From Augochlora pura (Eukaryota; Arthropoda; Insecta; Hymenoptera; Halictidae): a stretch of DNA of 64,000 bases. Shown in pieces: positions 35,331 through 47,960 of this stretch. The notes under the pieces are model-generated. The model did no database searches. It worked only from the letters and a program-made list of their open reading frames with translations, and was not told the origin of the DNA. Made by a program: the position numbers and the translations under genes. The DNA lies in NCBI RefSeq assembly GCF_028453695.1, contig NC_135774.1, positions 13,578,001 through 13,642,000 on the forward strand. The letters run 5' to 3'. Numbering within the stretch: the stretch's first letter is position 1; the number at the start of each line of letters is the position of its first letter.

Positions 35331-37150
35331 GCCGCGTTAAAACTAAATTCGCAGGATCGAACGGTTCGGTGCACACCGCATCCGACGACTTTAACGCGGT
35401 GGTAGACCGAGTCGCTCCAATATGCCCGCGATTTCAGGTAACCTGGGGCTATCATGCGATTAAATTAAGAGGGGGCCACGGTCGATTAGTCCGTGGCGGT
35501 GGTGAGGCGCGTTCGTTCTCGTTAGTTATCGGGGTACACAGAGACGGCCGATAGGGGAATCGTACGTGACGGGTACGAGAATGAAGGGGGCGGTTGGCCC
35601 GGTCGCGAAGCGGATCGGGGAGCGGATCGGCTCGGCCCCGGTATCTCGTGATTCAGTAGCTTCTTACCGAACCGAGTAATGCAGTACTCGTGTACCGACG
35701 TCGATACACCGGGCATGGGGCCGTCGTTTTGCTCGCCTATAAACGCCGGTCAATAAGAAAACCGCTATCTGGTTTCCATGGCCGGTATCGGGCGGCGGCG
35801 AAGCGAGCGGTGCCAAGATCGGTCGGGTGTCAGCGATCGGAGTCGCCCAGCGCCGGTACTTTTGACCAGGCAGCGAGAGAGATATACCACGGCGGAGAGG
35901 GGCCTCGGAAATCGGCCGGGTTGCTTAACTAACAAACACGTGGCGGTGCCCCGAACGGACGCGTGTAACTGTATCGCGGAACGACCATTGTACTTTCACG
36001 ATGTCAGATCAAAATCTACCGACCCGGCCGCGGCTAACAATTAATTTTTTCTCCTCCCGTTCCGAGAGAGCAATGATAATCGACCGGCCCGGTTGCGGGG
36101 AGAGTAACGCGGCCGCCGCAGCGCCCGGACCCCGCTGACTAATTGCGAATTTCAGCGCAGGCAAATGGTTTTCCTGGCTTTCCCTTTTTGCCGACGCTGC
36201 TGGCGCGCTGCTCGCCGTACGGTCCACGGCCTCGTCCTCGGCGAATTTGTCCACGAATACGAGGTACTAACGATAATGGTTATTGCCCGTTTCGATGTTT
36301 ACGCAACCGCCGCCTGATAACATTAGCATATTTATCAACTTATCATTCGATAGGCGAGCGCGTAGAGCGGCGCGCGATATAGAAAATGCATCGAGAACTC
36401 AATCTGATCTACTTCGCGCTTGAAAAAGGACACTCATTTATTCCGCCCCGATTCCGTAGGCCGCCACCGCCGCCGCCGCCGCGGCCGCGGCGACCCGTAA
36501 AAATCGATATTTACTGTTATCGGCCGCGTGAAAAATACCGCCGACACGGAGATTATGCGTCCGAGGAGACCGTGTGGCCAGGCGCGTGTGCGCGCAAGTG
36601 CATCGACCAAGCGCGGAACGGCGCGCGGCGTGTTGCGCTCGCCCGGCCGCGTTTATCGCCGCGCGATTTCTCGATCGCACCTGTACGAGATCGGAATTCG
36701 TATCGGAATCGGTCAGGTTGAGGAAGAGAATGGAGAATAGCCGAGCGGTGGACACGAGCACCGCATTCTCCGGTTAAGTGAATTCCACGTGTGGCACGCG
36801 GGTGTCGAAAACACCGGGGGCCCCACGGGGGCCTCGGCCCTTCCTCGAGCGGGTAGGCCGAGACGGCCGCGCACGCGCTTGTTTGCGGCCCAAGCGTTAA
36901 GTGCATCGTGTGCAGGTTGCGTGCGCGCATTTGCGCGACGCGCTGGGCGGACCCTTTGTGTTCCATATAAAACGAATCATCCCATGCGAAAGGGGACCGC
37001 TGGAATTACTGCCGCCACGTGGAAAACGCGAACGCGACCGGACCCACTTTTTTCCGTCTATCGAACACGCGTCCGCTGCTCCCTGTCGACTTTGGTACAA
37101 TCATTTTTCCGCATGCGACACGATACGTCACTTGATGCACGTTATAATAG
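35331..37150. other. GC-rich CpG island, no recognised gene
   Basis: Many overlapping frames on both strands, the longest 137 codons, driven by CCG runs and high CpG. (CCG)n-like runs lie at about 36460-36490. No domain recognised. Confidence 0.55.
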
Positions 37151-38620
37151 GCCCAACTTTGTGTTTAGTATAGGCTACGTCATTTGTTAGAAATTCTCCT
37201 TTGATTCTATTATACGTGACATTATTCATTGATAATTGTAGTATAGCAGAGATTTTCTTATATGAATGTTTTATCGTCTAAACATTGTATTATTTATCTA
37301 ATCACTATTTAACATTATCAATAGATTGTAGGTTTTTATCTATATGAATTAGATAGTAAGCTTTTCCTGTCAGTGATAATTTAAAAAAAAATTGACATTT
37401 TTAAATTCCTTTATTCTTTCTACTACTTTAAAATGCCATTACCTAATTTTATTTCTAAATTGTTATTTTTATGGAGTTATTATAGAAGTGTATGCTCTTA
37501 CAATTAAACCCCAAAGAGCGTCACACCCCCTTAACATCTAAAAAAATGTACAAACCATACTGCAACAGTACAGAGTCGGTACCAATTTAATCTCATCACC
37601 GTATTTTCGGAGATTTCCAAAAACTACCCTTGTGAAATGTATAAAATTTTTCTTCCGAAATAAGCAATCTAAAATTTTTAAAATAGCACAAGATTTCCAA
37701 TGAACGTGCACTTACCATACTAACTTCGCTTCACCGGAATATCGCGTCGAGGCAAAGCGAGAAACGATTATGAAGAGGGGATAGCGCTCTTAAACTTCTC
37801 CCATCGTAGGGATAATTCCTCTTAAAGAAGGACGCTAAAAACGTTGGCCAGGCTACGGTTAGACCCTTTCATGGATCTCGCTCGTGGCTAACCTCCCCCG
37901 TCGCGGGGTTACGTAATGAAATTTATAGATTTACAAGGACGAAAGCGGCCCCGGACCGCCGCCTAGCGCATCGCGGCGAGCGTCTCTTTGTCACTTAAAT
38001 GCAACGGCCACCTTTAGCCTTCTTCACCCCCCGAGTCCGTTTCTTTGGCGAACACCCGGGAGGGAGCAATTGACGCGCGACATAACTCCGCATCCAGCGG
38101 GCCGGTGGCTGGTACATAGAACCACACTTAGGGGATATATATCCGGTAGAGATGCGCGAGAATACGGGAACGTAAGAGCGATGTCCACTCGGCGGTCGTC
38201 TTCGCCTGCTCCGCGGAGGTTAAGGTTCCTGCCGACACGCAGCCGCGGTAGCCACCTTCAACCTCTCGCCAGCCAGGGACGCACTAATGTTACGGGGTTT
38301 CTCGTAAACCTGGCAGATTTATGGACTACCGTTGGCGACTGCCGTGTCCCGCGCAAATAAAGTCACGACGCGCGGCTATAAAATTATTATCGATGCCGTG
38401 GCCGGACGTCGGACCGCCTCTCTCTCTCTCCCGAGGTAATCTACGAGGGTGTTTCATAGCTGCGAGGGTGTACCATGGGCCGGCAGAGAGCTTCATCTCC
38501 TGCAACCGTCGATCTGCCAATTTTTATAGACGATTTCGTCAATTAATCCTTTGTCGACGAGCTACTTTTCGAGCACGATTGCCTCGGAGCGTTAGATTAT
38601 CTGTCGAAGATTTAGTATAA
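37151..38620. other. AT-rich spacer then GC-rich island
   Basis: AT-rich to 37720. On the minus strand TATG|GTAAGTGC near 37715 is a good isolated donor. GC-rich to 38600. No gene can be assembled. Confidence 0.5.
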
Positions 38621-40224
38621 TGAAATTACAAGTTTGAAACCACGGAGACGATATCTACGGCCTTGGTACATGGAATGTTGTTCACCTTCGCAGGGAACAA
38701 TCTTATTTAAGACCAGCAATTTTTATTTAATTAATAAAAATATTTATATAACTAATCGAATTAATAAAAGACCTCTACAGGAAAAGGTGAAAGAATTCCA
38801 GTAATAATCTATTAATTGCAAACATTATTCCATTCTCTAGAGATGGAATAAAATTCTATTTTCCTTCAAATAATATTTAAGCATTAAAGCGAATTTAAAT
38901 AAATTCATACATCTAAATCGTGTTATTTTTATAAAATGTAACGAGCCATGTTTAGCGGTTGAGAACTATAGCCGAGCATTTCAGAAGATGAAATGGAGAA
39001 GAATCGAATAAAAGGGGAAGCGTATAATGCAATCAGCTTTTGAAAAAATTCGGCTCGATTTAATTGAACGAAAGTGCATTCGCCGGGACGATAGTCTTGT
39101 GCAAATGGAACTGCGTGGAGAGATAAAGCTAGAAATGGATCAGGCGTAGCTGACACGAACCGCGAACACGGCCCTGATGGAATTTACCTTTCTGCTTAAT
39201 ATTCACCGTACGACACCGGCGTGTTAATTAATTCAACTTAACGTACACTACTTAGGAACGCGCGGTGAAATACGCGGCTCGCGCGATTACGGGCGATGTA
39301 CGCACGAGTGCGTGTTCCACCGAGAGAGAATTGTGTCGTTCTTAACCCTCGGCCGGTGGGACAACTTTAAAGTGGTCCATAGTGGCCTTTCAAGCTCGTC
39401 TGATTAATAGCAACACTTGTCCGTCTGACACATTCCCATGGATCATGCATTATGCGCGCGCGCTATTCTTTATTATTAACCAACTGATTTTCGGATCTAC
39501 GGCTGCCGTTCTGAATAGATATTACGAACGCCGCGCTCTCGCGCGCGGATAAAACGACCGGCCGCATAAACTATGAAAAACGATAAAAATGTTCGTAATC
39601 TCCTGGGTCGATTGCATGCTAATAGGGGAAACACGTATACTTATAATTATTCCGGCGGCGATACGTTCACGTGCACTTCTGAGAAGTAATTGAATATAAG
39701 GGGCGATTAAATTAACAGTCGGACTATAAATATTCTAATGGTAACACGGACTCCCTTACAGCATAGTGTTCTACATTGTATTTATACGAAACTGTTGGTT
39801 TTGTATTTTTGTGGGTTTCACGACATTAATTTATGTGTCTAAAATTATTGTAATCAATTTCGTATGACGTTGAAAATATTCTTTGATGATTGTTTGTTGG
39901 ATATAAATATGTATACAGTCCACTTGTATAATTCGAGGAAAATTAATAAAGTCACTGCAGATCACTTTAATCGATTCTAGTTTTATATAATGTATATATT
40001 GTCATCTTTAATTATTTTATTCCATTGTAACGAATTTTAATACAAACTAATTGTTCCAAAGGAATTAGAGATCTATGTTATCGAGTCAATTAATTTTATA
40101 TTTATTGAGTACAAGACATTTCTTTATTCTAAATTAAATAAAATAAAAGAATACTGAAATTAATTTTAATAGACAAACATAAAGTCAATTATATCTGAAA
40201 ACAAACCAAAGGTTTAAAAAATGC
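38621..40224. other. Mostly AT-rich non-coding stretch
   Basis: AT-rich except for a mixed island at 39100-39720, which has TTAATTAATT words and a short CG tract at 39453-39463. No gene. Confidence 0.6.
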
Positions 40225-40431
40225 TCACCCCATACTAATTATCTCTACTACCCTATTCAATTCCAAATAAAAAAATCTGATCCAAATCCTATTATTTAAA
40301 TCGACCTGCTTTGCGCTGAAATATCGATTAGCAATTATCTCTACCACTGCCAACAATGATATACAATTGTGCCAATAAATAAATGATTTCAAAATGAATA
40401 TTTCCGGTTCGAGAAATCCAACGTTTTCCAT
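40225..40431 (-). CDS. Small unrecognised open frame with hydrophobic segment
   Basis: I do not recognise it. On the minus strand an ATG in a strong context (AACCATGGAA, start at 40431) opens 68 codons through AT-rich DNA, where stops should be frequent. The frame is also open upstream, through GC-rich DNA to 40902. Residues about 11-30 form a hydrophobic, possibly membrane-spanning segment, and the rest is mixed with Asn, Arg and aromatic residues. The stop overlaps GGG|GTGAGC, a good donor sequence, so this could be an exon whose coding frame continues elsewhere, or simply chance. No acceptor, promoter or neighbouring exon can be shown. Confidence 0.18.
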   Translation of the reverse strand: MENVGFLEPEIFILKSFIYWHNCISLLAVVEIIANRYFSAKQVDLNNRIWIRFFYLELNRVVEIISMG

Positions 40432-40580
40432 GGTTAAGGACGAGCGTTCCCTTTGCGCCACAAGGCAGCGAATGTAATGGATCCCCCATTGTCCCTGTTG
40501 CAGCACCGGAGGCAGCGCAGCGTTCCGCGCTTTTGACAATCGGTGTCCTTCGGCAATCGGAGGAATTATGCGACGAGATG

Positions 40581-40593
40581 GTGCGCGCGCGCG
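40581..40593. repeat. Short CG-alternating tract
   Basis: GTGCGCGCGCGCG, one of several such runs in the window. Confidence 0.85.
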
Positions 40594-40838
40594 AGTTAAA
40601 CGTGGGCGCCCAGAGTTTCCGGAGAAGTTACGATACACGGCTGATCTACGGACAACAATTAAGCATGCCATTATAAATACCGCAACGCTTGCCCGCCGAC
40701 ATAACTTCTCGGGCCCCCTCGGTCGCCCGGGGCCACCGTAATGGCGCCTGGAAGATGCGTGTCCGTGGCCTGGACACGGCGAGCGCTGCGCTCTCTCACC
40801 TACGCACCCCATGAAAACCTCATCCACCCCAGCGAATC

Positions 40839-40853
40839 CGCGCGCGCGCGCGC
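40839..40853. repeat. (CG)n tract
   Basis: About seven CG dinucleotides. Confidence 0.9.
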
Positions 40854-41166
40854 CTCGGATACTTCCTCGTGGCCGGTTGATAGGTGTTGAAGCGGCCGTC
40901 AAACGTTTCCCAGAGGATCGACTGCATTATTTCATCGCGGCCAACCCATTTTACACCTGGCCGGCGAATGGACGTTAAATCATCGCAGGGAACGCTCTAA
41001 AAGCAACGTCGACTCTCGGAAACTGCAACGGTTGCGCCGTTCCTCGGATCGCGCGCGCCATTCCCTTTTGTTATTTACAGGCTGGGCGCGCGTTGGCAAA
41101 CTGATTACGTTGAAATTATCGTAATTTACGATTGTCGTTAATGATCCGTTCGATGGTGGATCGTCC

Positions 41167-41168
<2 letters not shown>

Positions 41169-41215
<47 letters not shown>
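41169..41215. repeat. (GA)n microsatellite
   Basis: About 47 bases of GA with a single AA interruption. Confidence 0.97.
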
Positions 41216-41483
41216 GTTCCCCTGTTCGCGCGCGAACACGTGGATCACGGAGTCGGAACAGGCGGCCTCGTAATAAATGCTCGTATGTCACGGTCATCTT
41301 GCGTGCTCGATCTCGACCGCGGGCCTCTCTCGGTAGTTTATAGCGTAGAGGCCCTCTGTCTTCCTCGTCGAGAGCGTCTACGATAATGCACGGTTTTCCC
41401 TGCTAGTGTCACCGACACGAGGAGGCATAGCATTAACTGGTCGTTGCTCGCGCGCGACTCGCCTGCGCCGCGCCGCCGCGGAC

Positions 41484-41512
41484 TCTCTCTCGCTCTCTCT
41501 CTCTCTCTCTCG
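41484..41512. repeat. (CT)n microsatellite
   Basis: CT dinucleotides with one CG interruption, 270 bases from the oppositely oriented GA array at 41169. Confidence 0.95.
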
Positions 41513-41701
41513 GACCGTTTCCCCGAGCTCCGCGATCACGCCGTGCCGCGGCGGTCGGAGTCCCGGGCACCGCGCAGTGCCCGGTTGAATCCACCTCGGT
41601 CTGTCAAGGGAACGGTAGTGGTGTACGGTAGCCGTCAGCGTGTCAACCGCTGACTAATGGATCCGCGGTGATGAGACGACGCGGTCGCGTCCTCCTCGGA
41701 C
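41513..41701 (+). other. Candidate first exon downstream of a GAGA tract
   Basis: GC-rich sequence after the CT array contains initiator-like GCAGTGC near 41575. It ends in CTCGGAC|GTAAGTACC, with the donor GT at 41702-41703; GTAAGT is the full intron-side consensus. A short frame from the ATG at 41671 (MRRRGRVLLG, then the splice) stays open to the donor, but upstream ATGs with early stops exist. It could equally be an untranslated first exon. No acceptor or downstream exon could be identified. Confidence 0.25.
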
Positions 41702-41703
41702 GT

Positions 41704-43890
41704 AAGTACCGGTGCCCGGCGATCGGTAGCGTCCCGGCCATCGCCTTATTATAAATAGATTCGAAGGAGAATCGAGCCGGTACACGGTCAAGCCCATAAC
41801 CATACCAGATCCATCTTATCGGAGTCCCCCGGGACCAAATAAATTACTCCCGTCTGTTTTAGACGACGCGATTAGAACAGGCTGCCCGGCACTTCCTCCA
41901 TCGATCCTCCTCCTTCCCCCTCCTTCCCCACCCTTTTTCGATTGACCCTGTTCCGTGCCACCAACAAGCCTACGCTTGTGCAACATCGGTCCCTGTAGGG
42001 ACGTCGTGCAGGTAACCGACAGCCATCGGCACCTGGAACCGGCTGTACGGTTTCCTTCGACGTGGATCTGGTCCCGAGTTATCACCGGGTAACTCCAAGT
42101 TCTACTCGGGCGATTGTAATACATTAATGTTAAACAATAATGATATTTTCATTGAAATGGCGTGCATATAAAAGAAAAGATATAATGCAAGATAAAGTAT
42201 GTGATCGAGACATTTAAATTAGAGATGGAACACTCGAATCGTAAAAGTTTCGAGTTTGATTACCTATTACCATTGATTTACAGTTAGTTATATTTATTAA
42301 ATTTACCATGTTAAACGAATGATATCCTCTAATAAAAAATGATAAAGATCATCGCCGAAGAGAAGCTATAAATTTCTCAAATATGCCAAGCGTCACAATT
42401 TTCAGTAACTATATTCACGTAATCAATTTGATGCTCTTCAGCTTGAACGTAAAATAGTCGTAGACGAAAAATTCTTGATTAGCCAATAGCATCGACTAGG
42501 AAGTCTCGACGAAGACAGTGGACCGGGACGTCCGCAATAAACCATCCAATACTACTCGAAAGAGCAGGATATCATCTGGTCGCGAGAGTCCGCCGTGGTC
42601 CACCTATAAAATGAAACCTTTCCCCGTGCCTTGTTTATGATAATGCGGGTATCATCAATTAGCTAGTGTCGATAATGGCCGAGGGAATAGTAATTAAGCG
42701 GAATAAGGATGGCATCGCTGGCGGCGATCGCGAATAACGTAGCACCGAACGTTGTACCGACTGCCAGGCCCGCGAATCAATACTTATTCATCGGAAACCA
42801 GTATCCTGGATTTTTGCGGGTTCTTTCGCAATCAGAGCGCGCGGGTATAAATGCGAGAACCGCCGTAGAATCGCCCTCGGCGCGGAATCTGGACGAGAAC
42901 GAGGCTCGAACGTCTACATCGGTGGTCTAATATCCGACAAAATTTCATGTCTCCGGGGCCGAGCGAGCGAACAGAAACTCGTGTTGCGTCCCGAAGAGGA
43001 ATGCCGCGGGACGAACAGGGATGACGGAGAGAGGGGGGAGGAGAGCACTCGAGCAGGTTCCTTCGATAGAAGAAGGAGCGCAGTGTGGGCGATCGGTGTC
43101 ACAATCATCGATGATTTAGCCCCTCGGAGTCGCATGTTCCCTCTCATCTTCTTGCACCCTTTTTCTTCGGTGCGCCGTACGCATCCGCTGGATGCAAGCT
43201 GGATGCAAGTTGGATGCAAGTTGGACGGCGGTTCGGTGTGCGGCTGGACGCCGTTCCAGAACCAACCCTCCAGTGATGCCCTCGCGCGTGATTTATCATC
43301 CGCCTAGGCACCTCTCGAGCTTTTCTTATTCTCCGCCTCGTGATTTCAGCTCGCGCGGGCCCCCCGCGTTACCGCCCTATCTCTTTCTCTCGTTTATCCG
43401 CCGACGAGCGGCGCGATCGCGCGCAGCAGGGCAGGTGACAGGTCCTCATCTAATACAATTACTGATGATCGCCCGTAATTTATGGCACACGGAAAACGTC
43501 ATTGATATCCGCGGCTATATCGGGGGAAAAAGGGAAGAAAGCCGCGCGAGGCCGCCCCGGGCTGCATCGCCCGGGACTACCCTGAGCCACGTATCATGAT
43601 TGAGAGTGCATAATGCAAGGTGTTGAGGCAGGCCCGGCTCGGCCGCTAATGACCGGGCGTGGGTGCGAATTAAACGACCGCGGGGAAAACGGGCCACGGT
43701 AACGATGTTTAATAATGCGGAACGGGATGGAAGCGAATAAAGGCCTCGATCATTTCGTATTCCGGGACCCGGCCGCTGTTGCAACGGCTTGCGTAATGGA
43801 CTCATCTCCGCCGATGCGAGGGACTTTCTTCGAACTCTATGGTTTCCTTATGTCCACGACCTAGGCGCGGATCCCATGCATTCTTGACAA
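41704..43890. other. GC-rich, AT-rich, GC-rich; no recognised gene
   Basis: GC-rich to 42120, AT-rich to about 42470, then GC-rich. Frames at 42709-43599 and their antisense show no recognisable domain. An 11-bp minisatellite lies at 43189. Confidence 0.5.
43189..43228. repeat. 11-bp tandem repeat
   Basis: TGGATGCAAGY occurs three times in a row (43189-43199, 43200-43210, 43211-43221), then a partial TGGACGG. Confidence 0.97.
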
Positions 43891-44560
43891 AAATTGAGGA
43901 ATGGGGAACGAAATTCTAAGATTCAAAGAATTTAATATGATCGCTTCGCGATTTTGTGTCTCAAAGGATATTGAATGATTTTTGTGAATATATTTATTCG
44001 AAACTGTAACACTTAGTTTGATATTTAGAGAATTTATTTCTTCTCTTTGATGCCATTTTTATCATATTTTATGGGAGAATATGATGTAGTTAATGGGATA
44101 AATATAATTATGTTCGCTACTGGCGTTGATAGTGAACGTGTTACTAATATCGTTGAATTTTTTTCTACCAGTTAACATCATTGAAAGAAGAAATACATTT
44201 TCATCTAGCTTCCACTTTTTACAGTCGACTTGGACGATGTTTATTTTGCACGAATGACGCAAATACAGAAAATTCTTCTACTTTGCTTCAAATATTCAGC
44301 GTCCAAAATTTTATTCTTCGGATTCTTTATATTCTTAACATATATTTAGACCGTTCATAAATTTATCTTTTATAAGCTTAAAAATGGAAAACGATAGAGA
44401 ACGAACTGCAGTTATTTTATCACTGCATTATTGAAACTGCAGTAACTCTATGCACGAATCATTGATAATTCTCGCAAAAATCTGCGAAAATGAATCGAAG
44501 CGAAGAAAACGAATTTTAAAGACAATATAAATTTCATTGCCCAGTTTTACGATTATTACG
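43891..44560. other. AT-rich spacer
   Basis: AT-rich, with two copies of ACTGCAGT-like words near 44407 and 44433. No gene. Confidence 0.6.
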
Positions 44561-45034
44561 CTTGTCAAACTGCTAAAATACATAGAATACGAGCTCGAAA
44601 CGTCCTTATTTCGAAAGCAGCTGGCGATAACCGTACGACCACAGCGACAGAATTTTCACCGCGCAGCATTTCCTCCGGTACCAAATAATAAATCGATAAA
44701 TTATCACCGAAAACGTTTCCACAAGTCCGGACCGGCGTCGATAAACAGCCAATACCTTATCGAATTTGTTGGATCGTTCCGCAAAGATTTGCCGGGAATT
44801 CATAAATAATCCCCGGCGATTTGTTCCGTCCTGCATTCGAGTGTAACGATTTGCATGCAACATCGCTAAAACTTTCCATCGTTTACGTTCCTCCTAGGCG
44901 AGCACAGAATGAGCCCAGCGAAGCCGAACGAAAATATGTAGAAAACGGGCGGCTCGTGCACTCCCGTCTTGCCGGCGCAGCTGATCCTCTTATCCGGAAG
45001 CGGGGAAAGTAAAAGTTCGGAAAGCGGGCGCACG

Positions 45035-45070
45035 AGGGTGGAGGAGGAGGAGGAGGTGGAGGAGGAGGGA
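45035..45070. repeat. (GGA)n array
   Basis: GGA repeats with one GGT interruption. Antisense frames over it encode polyproline. Confidence 0.95.
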
Positions 45071-45466
45071 GCGTCGTCGGGGAACCGCGCGTTCGGGTCG
45101 TTGCCGCGGTGGCCCGCGAAATCTCCGCGGCTCTAATGAGAAGCAATAAACGGACATCGCGTGGGATTTTTGTTTAGCACAATTGGAAACACAGCCGGGT
45201 CCGCGTGGCTGAATTATGGCGACACGCATGAGTTGTGTCGCGTTTTGCCCGAGCCGGCGAGCCGCGATTAGCAGATCGAGCAGCGATACTTTTGAGGCCG
45301 TGGAGGAAACGAAAGCGGGGATCGGTGGATGCGTCACGGTCCGAGCCGGGTTTTAAGCCTGGACGCCTAGCCGGCCGAGTGAAGTCTGGACGCCCGTATA
45401 GCCGCGCGGCCAGATTGCTATGCTAATTCCGTTAATGTCGCATGAGTTATGGCCCGCGCGGGCTCT

Positions 45467-45497
45467 CGCGCGCGCACGCACGCATACACACACACAC
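45467..45497. repeat. CG/CA alternating tract
   Basis: CGCGCGCGCA followed by CGCA and CACACA units. Alternating purine-pyrimidine over about 31 bases. Confidence 0.9.
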
Positions 45498-45585
45498 GGT
45501 CAGCCCTCATTCTTTCGAGCTAGGCTCCGCGAAGGGCCGGCGATCGTTTACGGAGGCGGAAGAGACCGACGCCTCCTGTAAGCGG

Positions 45586-45604
45586 TCGCCGCCGCCGCCG
45601 CCGC
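45586..45604. repeat. (GCC)n array
   Basis: Six consecutive GCC/CCG units. Confidence 0.93.
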
Positions 45605-46010
45605 TTGCCACCAAGAAATGATATTTTCTGCGCTTGCGAAGCTGCGAGCCGCGCGTATCTTAAGACCCGATAAATTGAAACCGCGCGCGACCGGAACCCT
45701 GGAATAGTGGAGCCGGGCCGAACTGGTCAGGCGGCCGGGGAACAAGGGCGAGTAGGTGGAAACACCCTGATACGGCCAGTCATAAGCATCTTATCGCGGC
45801 GACGCGGCTGCCCAGCCACCCAAGAGCACCTGGAAAAAAAAACTCTCGTAATCTCCGGTAATTGAGATTCGATACCAATTAAAAGCGTGCGCGAACCAGA
45901 CGCCGCAATAGCGCCGCCGAACGAGCCGAGTGTTAAATCCACAGGCCGGCCATTTTTCGGCGCGCCTCTGTCGCGCCTGCTGCCGAGATAACTGAATATG
46001 AAACCGGCAT

Positions 46011-46630
46011 TATGCTGTACCTTCTTCTATGCTTCTTTTTCTAGAGCAGCTCCTTCTAATATGGACTAAAACAACTTCTTTATCAGTGAGGCTTTTGCAG
46101 GGCAACTGGTAAGAAGACGTAACGGAAGAAGAGTTGAAAATAGATGAAAGTATCTTTGTTAATAAAATTGGAGCTGCGACATTTAAATCGAGAATTGATT
46201 TAATTTAAAATCCTTATGAATTTAAAGTCAGCCAATTTATTGTACACAGTTCTTTAATGACACTTTATATTGTCCATTTGGACTCTCTACTCAAATGGTT
46301 GCAAGTTTAAATAAAATACTTGGTAGATACATATTCGGAACACCCCATTCATACCTAGCAATATTAATTAATATCTTGTTTTCCTGATTTGTAAATTGAG
46401 GAAAAATATATTAAAAAGAAAGACATATAGACAAAGAACAAATATTACGAGAATTAAAATCGAAATCAACTGAGAGAATCAAATAGAAAAATATGACTCT
46501 TTCAAAATTGAAATTACTTTCTATCACAATTTTACTGCATCACACGTGGTATATCAAAGTAATAAATCTATCTACTGTTTCGAATAGAACATGCTCACTT
46601 TTATCATCATTGCATAAACTGCACAGCGCT
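46011..46630. other. AT-rich spacer
   Basis: AT-rich. CTTTTGCAG followed eight bases later by GTAAGA at about 46095-46120 mimics an acceptor-donor pair around an improbably small exon. No gene. Confidence 0.55.
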
Positions 46631-47960
46631 AACGACAAGTATTGACGACATTGGCGAAATACAGATCGACTCATGGTTGCTCAAGACCCATCAGAAACAG
46701 CTTCATCAAAACAGCAGAGCCGCTCACGGTTAACATTACCGCTACAAAACGTGTACAATGCCAGTATTACGCGAGCGTTGCGCCGGCATTATGGCAGCGC
46801 TGTGCCAATGCCTGCAAAGAGCCGGCAGCCCGACTGGCGGACTTCCAAGGAGCCGTTTATGGCAGGAGAGCCGAGAGACTCCAGCCGGTCGCAAATCTCG
46901 GCGTCGCGGTAAGTTTCGAAAGTGGGTCGAAAAAGGATAGTTCGCGGGTCGATTGGTTTACGCGTATCAACACCTTTGCAGGCGGTGTCTTTAACGGCTT
47001 CAAAAGGTCGATAGAGCGTAGCCGCTGGTGCGGGGGCGCGGGGGCGGCCAGAGGGAGGACAAGACGCCGCGGCGCGCCGCGCGCCGGCCTCTATAGAGCG
47101 CGTATGGAGCCTCGAATCGGAGTGAAAGACAGAGAGACGCGGAAAGAAAAATGAGCCGGGGCTGTGATTAGAGCTCGCCGCCCGGTGATTTGTGACCGAG
47201 CAGGTCTGTTAATTGTCACCAGGACGCCCCCTCAGTTTTATGCAGGCGCGCGAGCGTCTAGCGCGGCGCACGCACCTTTTATGCGCGCGCGGCGTGTAAT
47301 GCACTATCAGTTGCAAAGTTTATTTCGTTCGTGCTCGTCGCCACGGCAAAGGAACACATAATAGCCGGCAGGAGACCCGGAGCACGCTTTATAGTCGCTA
47401 TAAGTTCCTCCTAAGCTCCACGATGACACGGTGTGCACCGATAATTCACTCTTTTGTCTTGTAATCTGCGCTAATGCTTTCACCGTTCCACCCTTTTCTA
47501 CACGGTGATTCAAGAGTCGCGCCGCGGAGTTTAATGACCACGGTTTTAGCCTCGGGGAACGATCCCGATTTTTCCAACCTTGGATCACCCTGTACAACGT
47601 TAACGATCGGGCCGTCGCATTGTCTCTTCTTTTCCTCGCGCGAGTTCCGACCGCGATGCAATTGCTTCCTGAAGACTGCTCTCAAAGACATGGTATTCAG
47701 TCTGCTGAGAATTTTTGCGTTTACAGCACTTTTATACGAACTTACCCTTAACCATTATAAAAAAAATTGATTCCCTTTTTAGTCTTTCAGAAAGAACAGA
47801 TCTGTTGTACACCAACAATCCTACGTTTTACCAATTAAAAAGTTACACACATTACAGCATTCTAATCTCTCAGAATTAAAGATTCGAAACTGATTTCACC
47901 AGAAAAGAACAAATTGGTTTAAAAAAATGTGTAACGCTGATCAGGATTTAAGCGAAGAGT
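46631..47960. other. GC-rich island with a plus-strand donor-like site
   Basis: The 170-codon plus frame (46642-47154) has no recognisable domain. TCGCG|GTAAGTTTC (GT at 46909-46910) lies within it and could be a donor. AT-rich from about 47700. Confidence 0.45.

Larger units (their letters stand above)
40432..41483. other. GC-rich island with CG tracts and GA array
   Basis: CpG-rich. No gene recognised apart from upstream continuation of the open frame described at 40225-40431. Confidence 0.5.
44561..46010. other. GC-rich island with GGA, CG/CA and GCC arrays
   Basis: Mixed at the left edge, then CpG-dense. Open frames overlap on both strands, and Pro- or Arg-runs come from the arrays. No gene recognised. 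Confidence 0.55.

Noticed and set aside
46095..46125. CTTTTGCAG...GTAAGA acceptor-donor pair
   Set aside because: The implied exon would be about eight bases, with no neighbouring exons.
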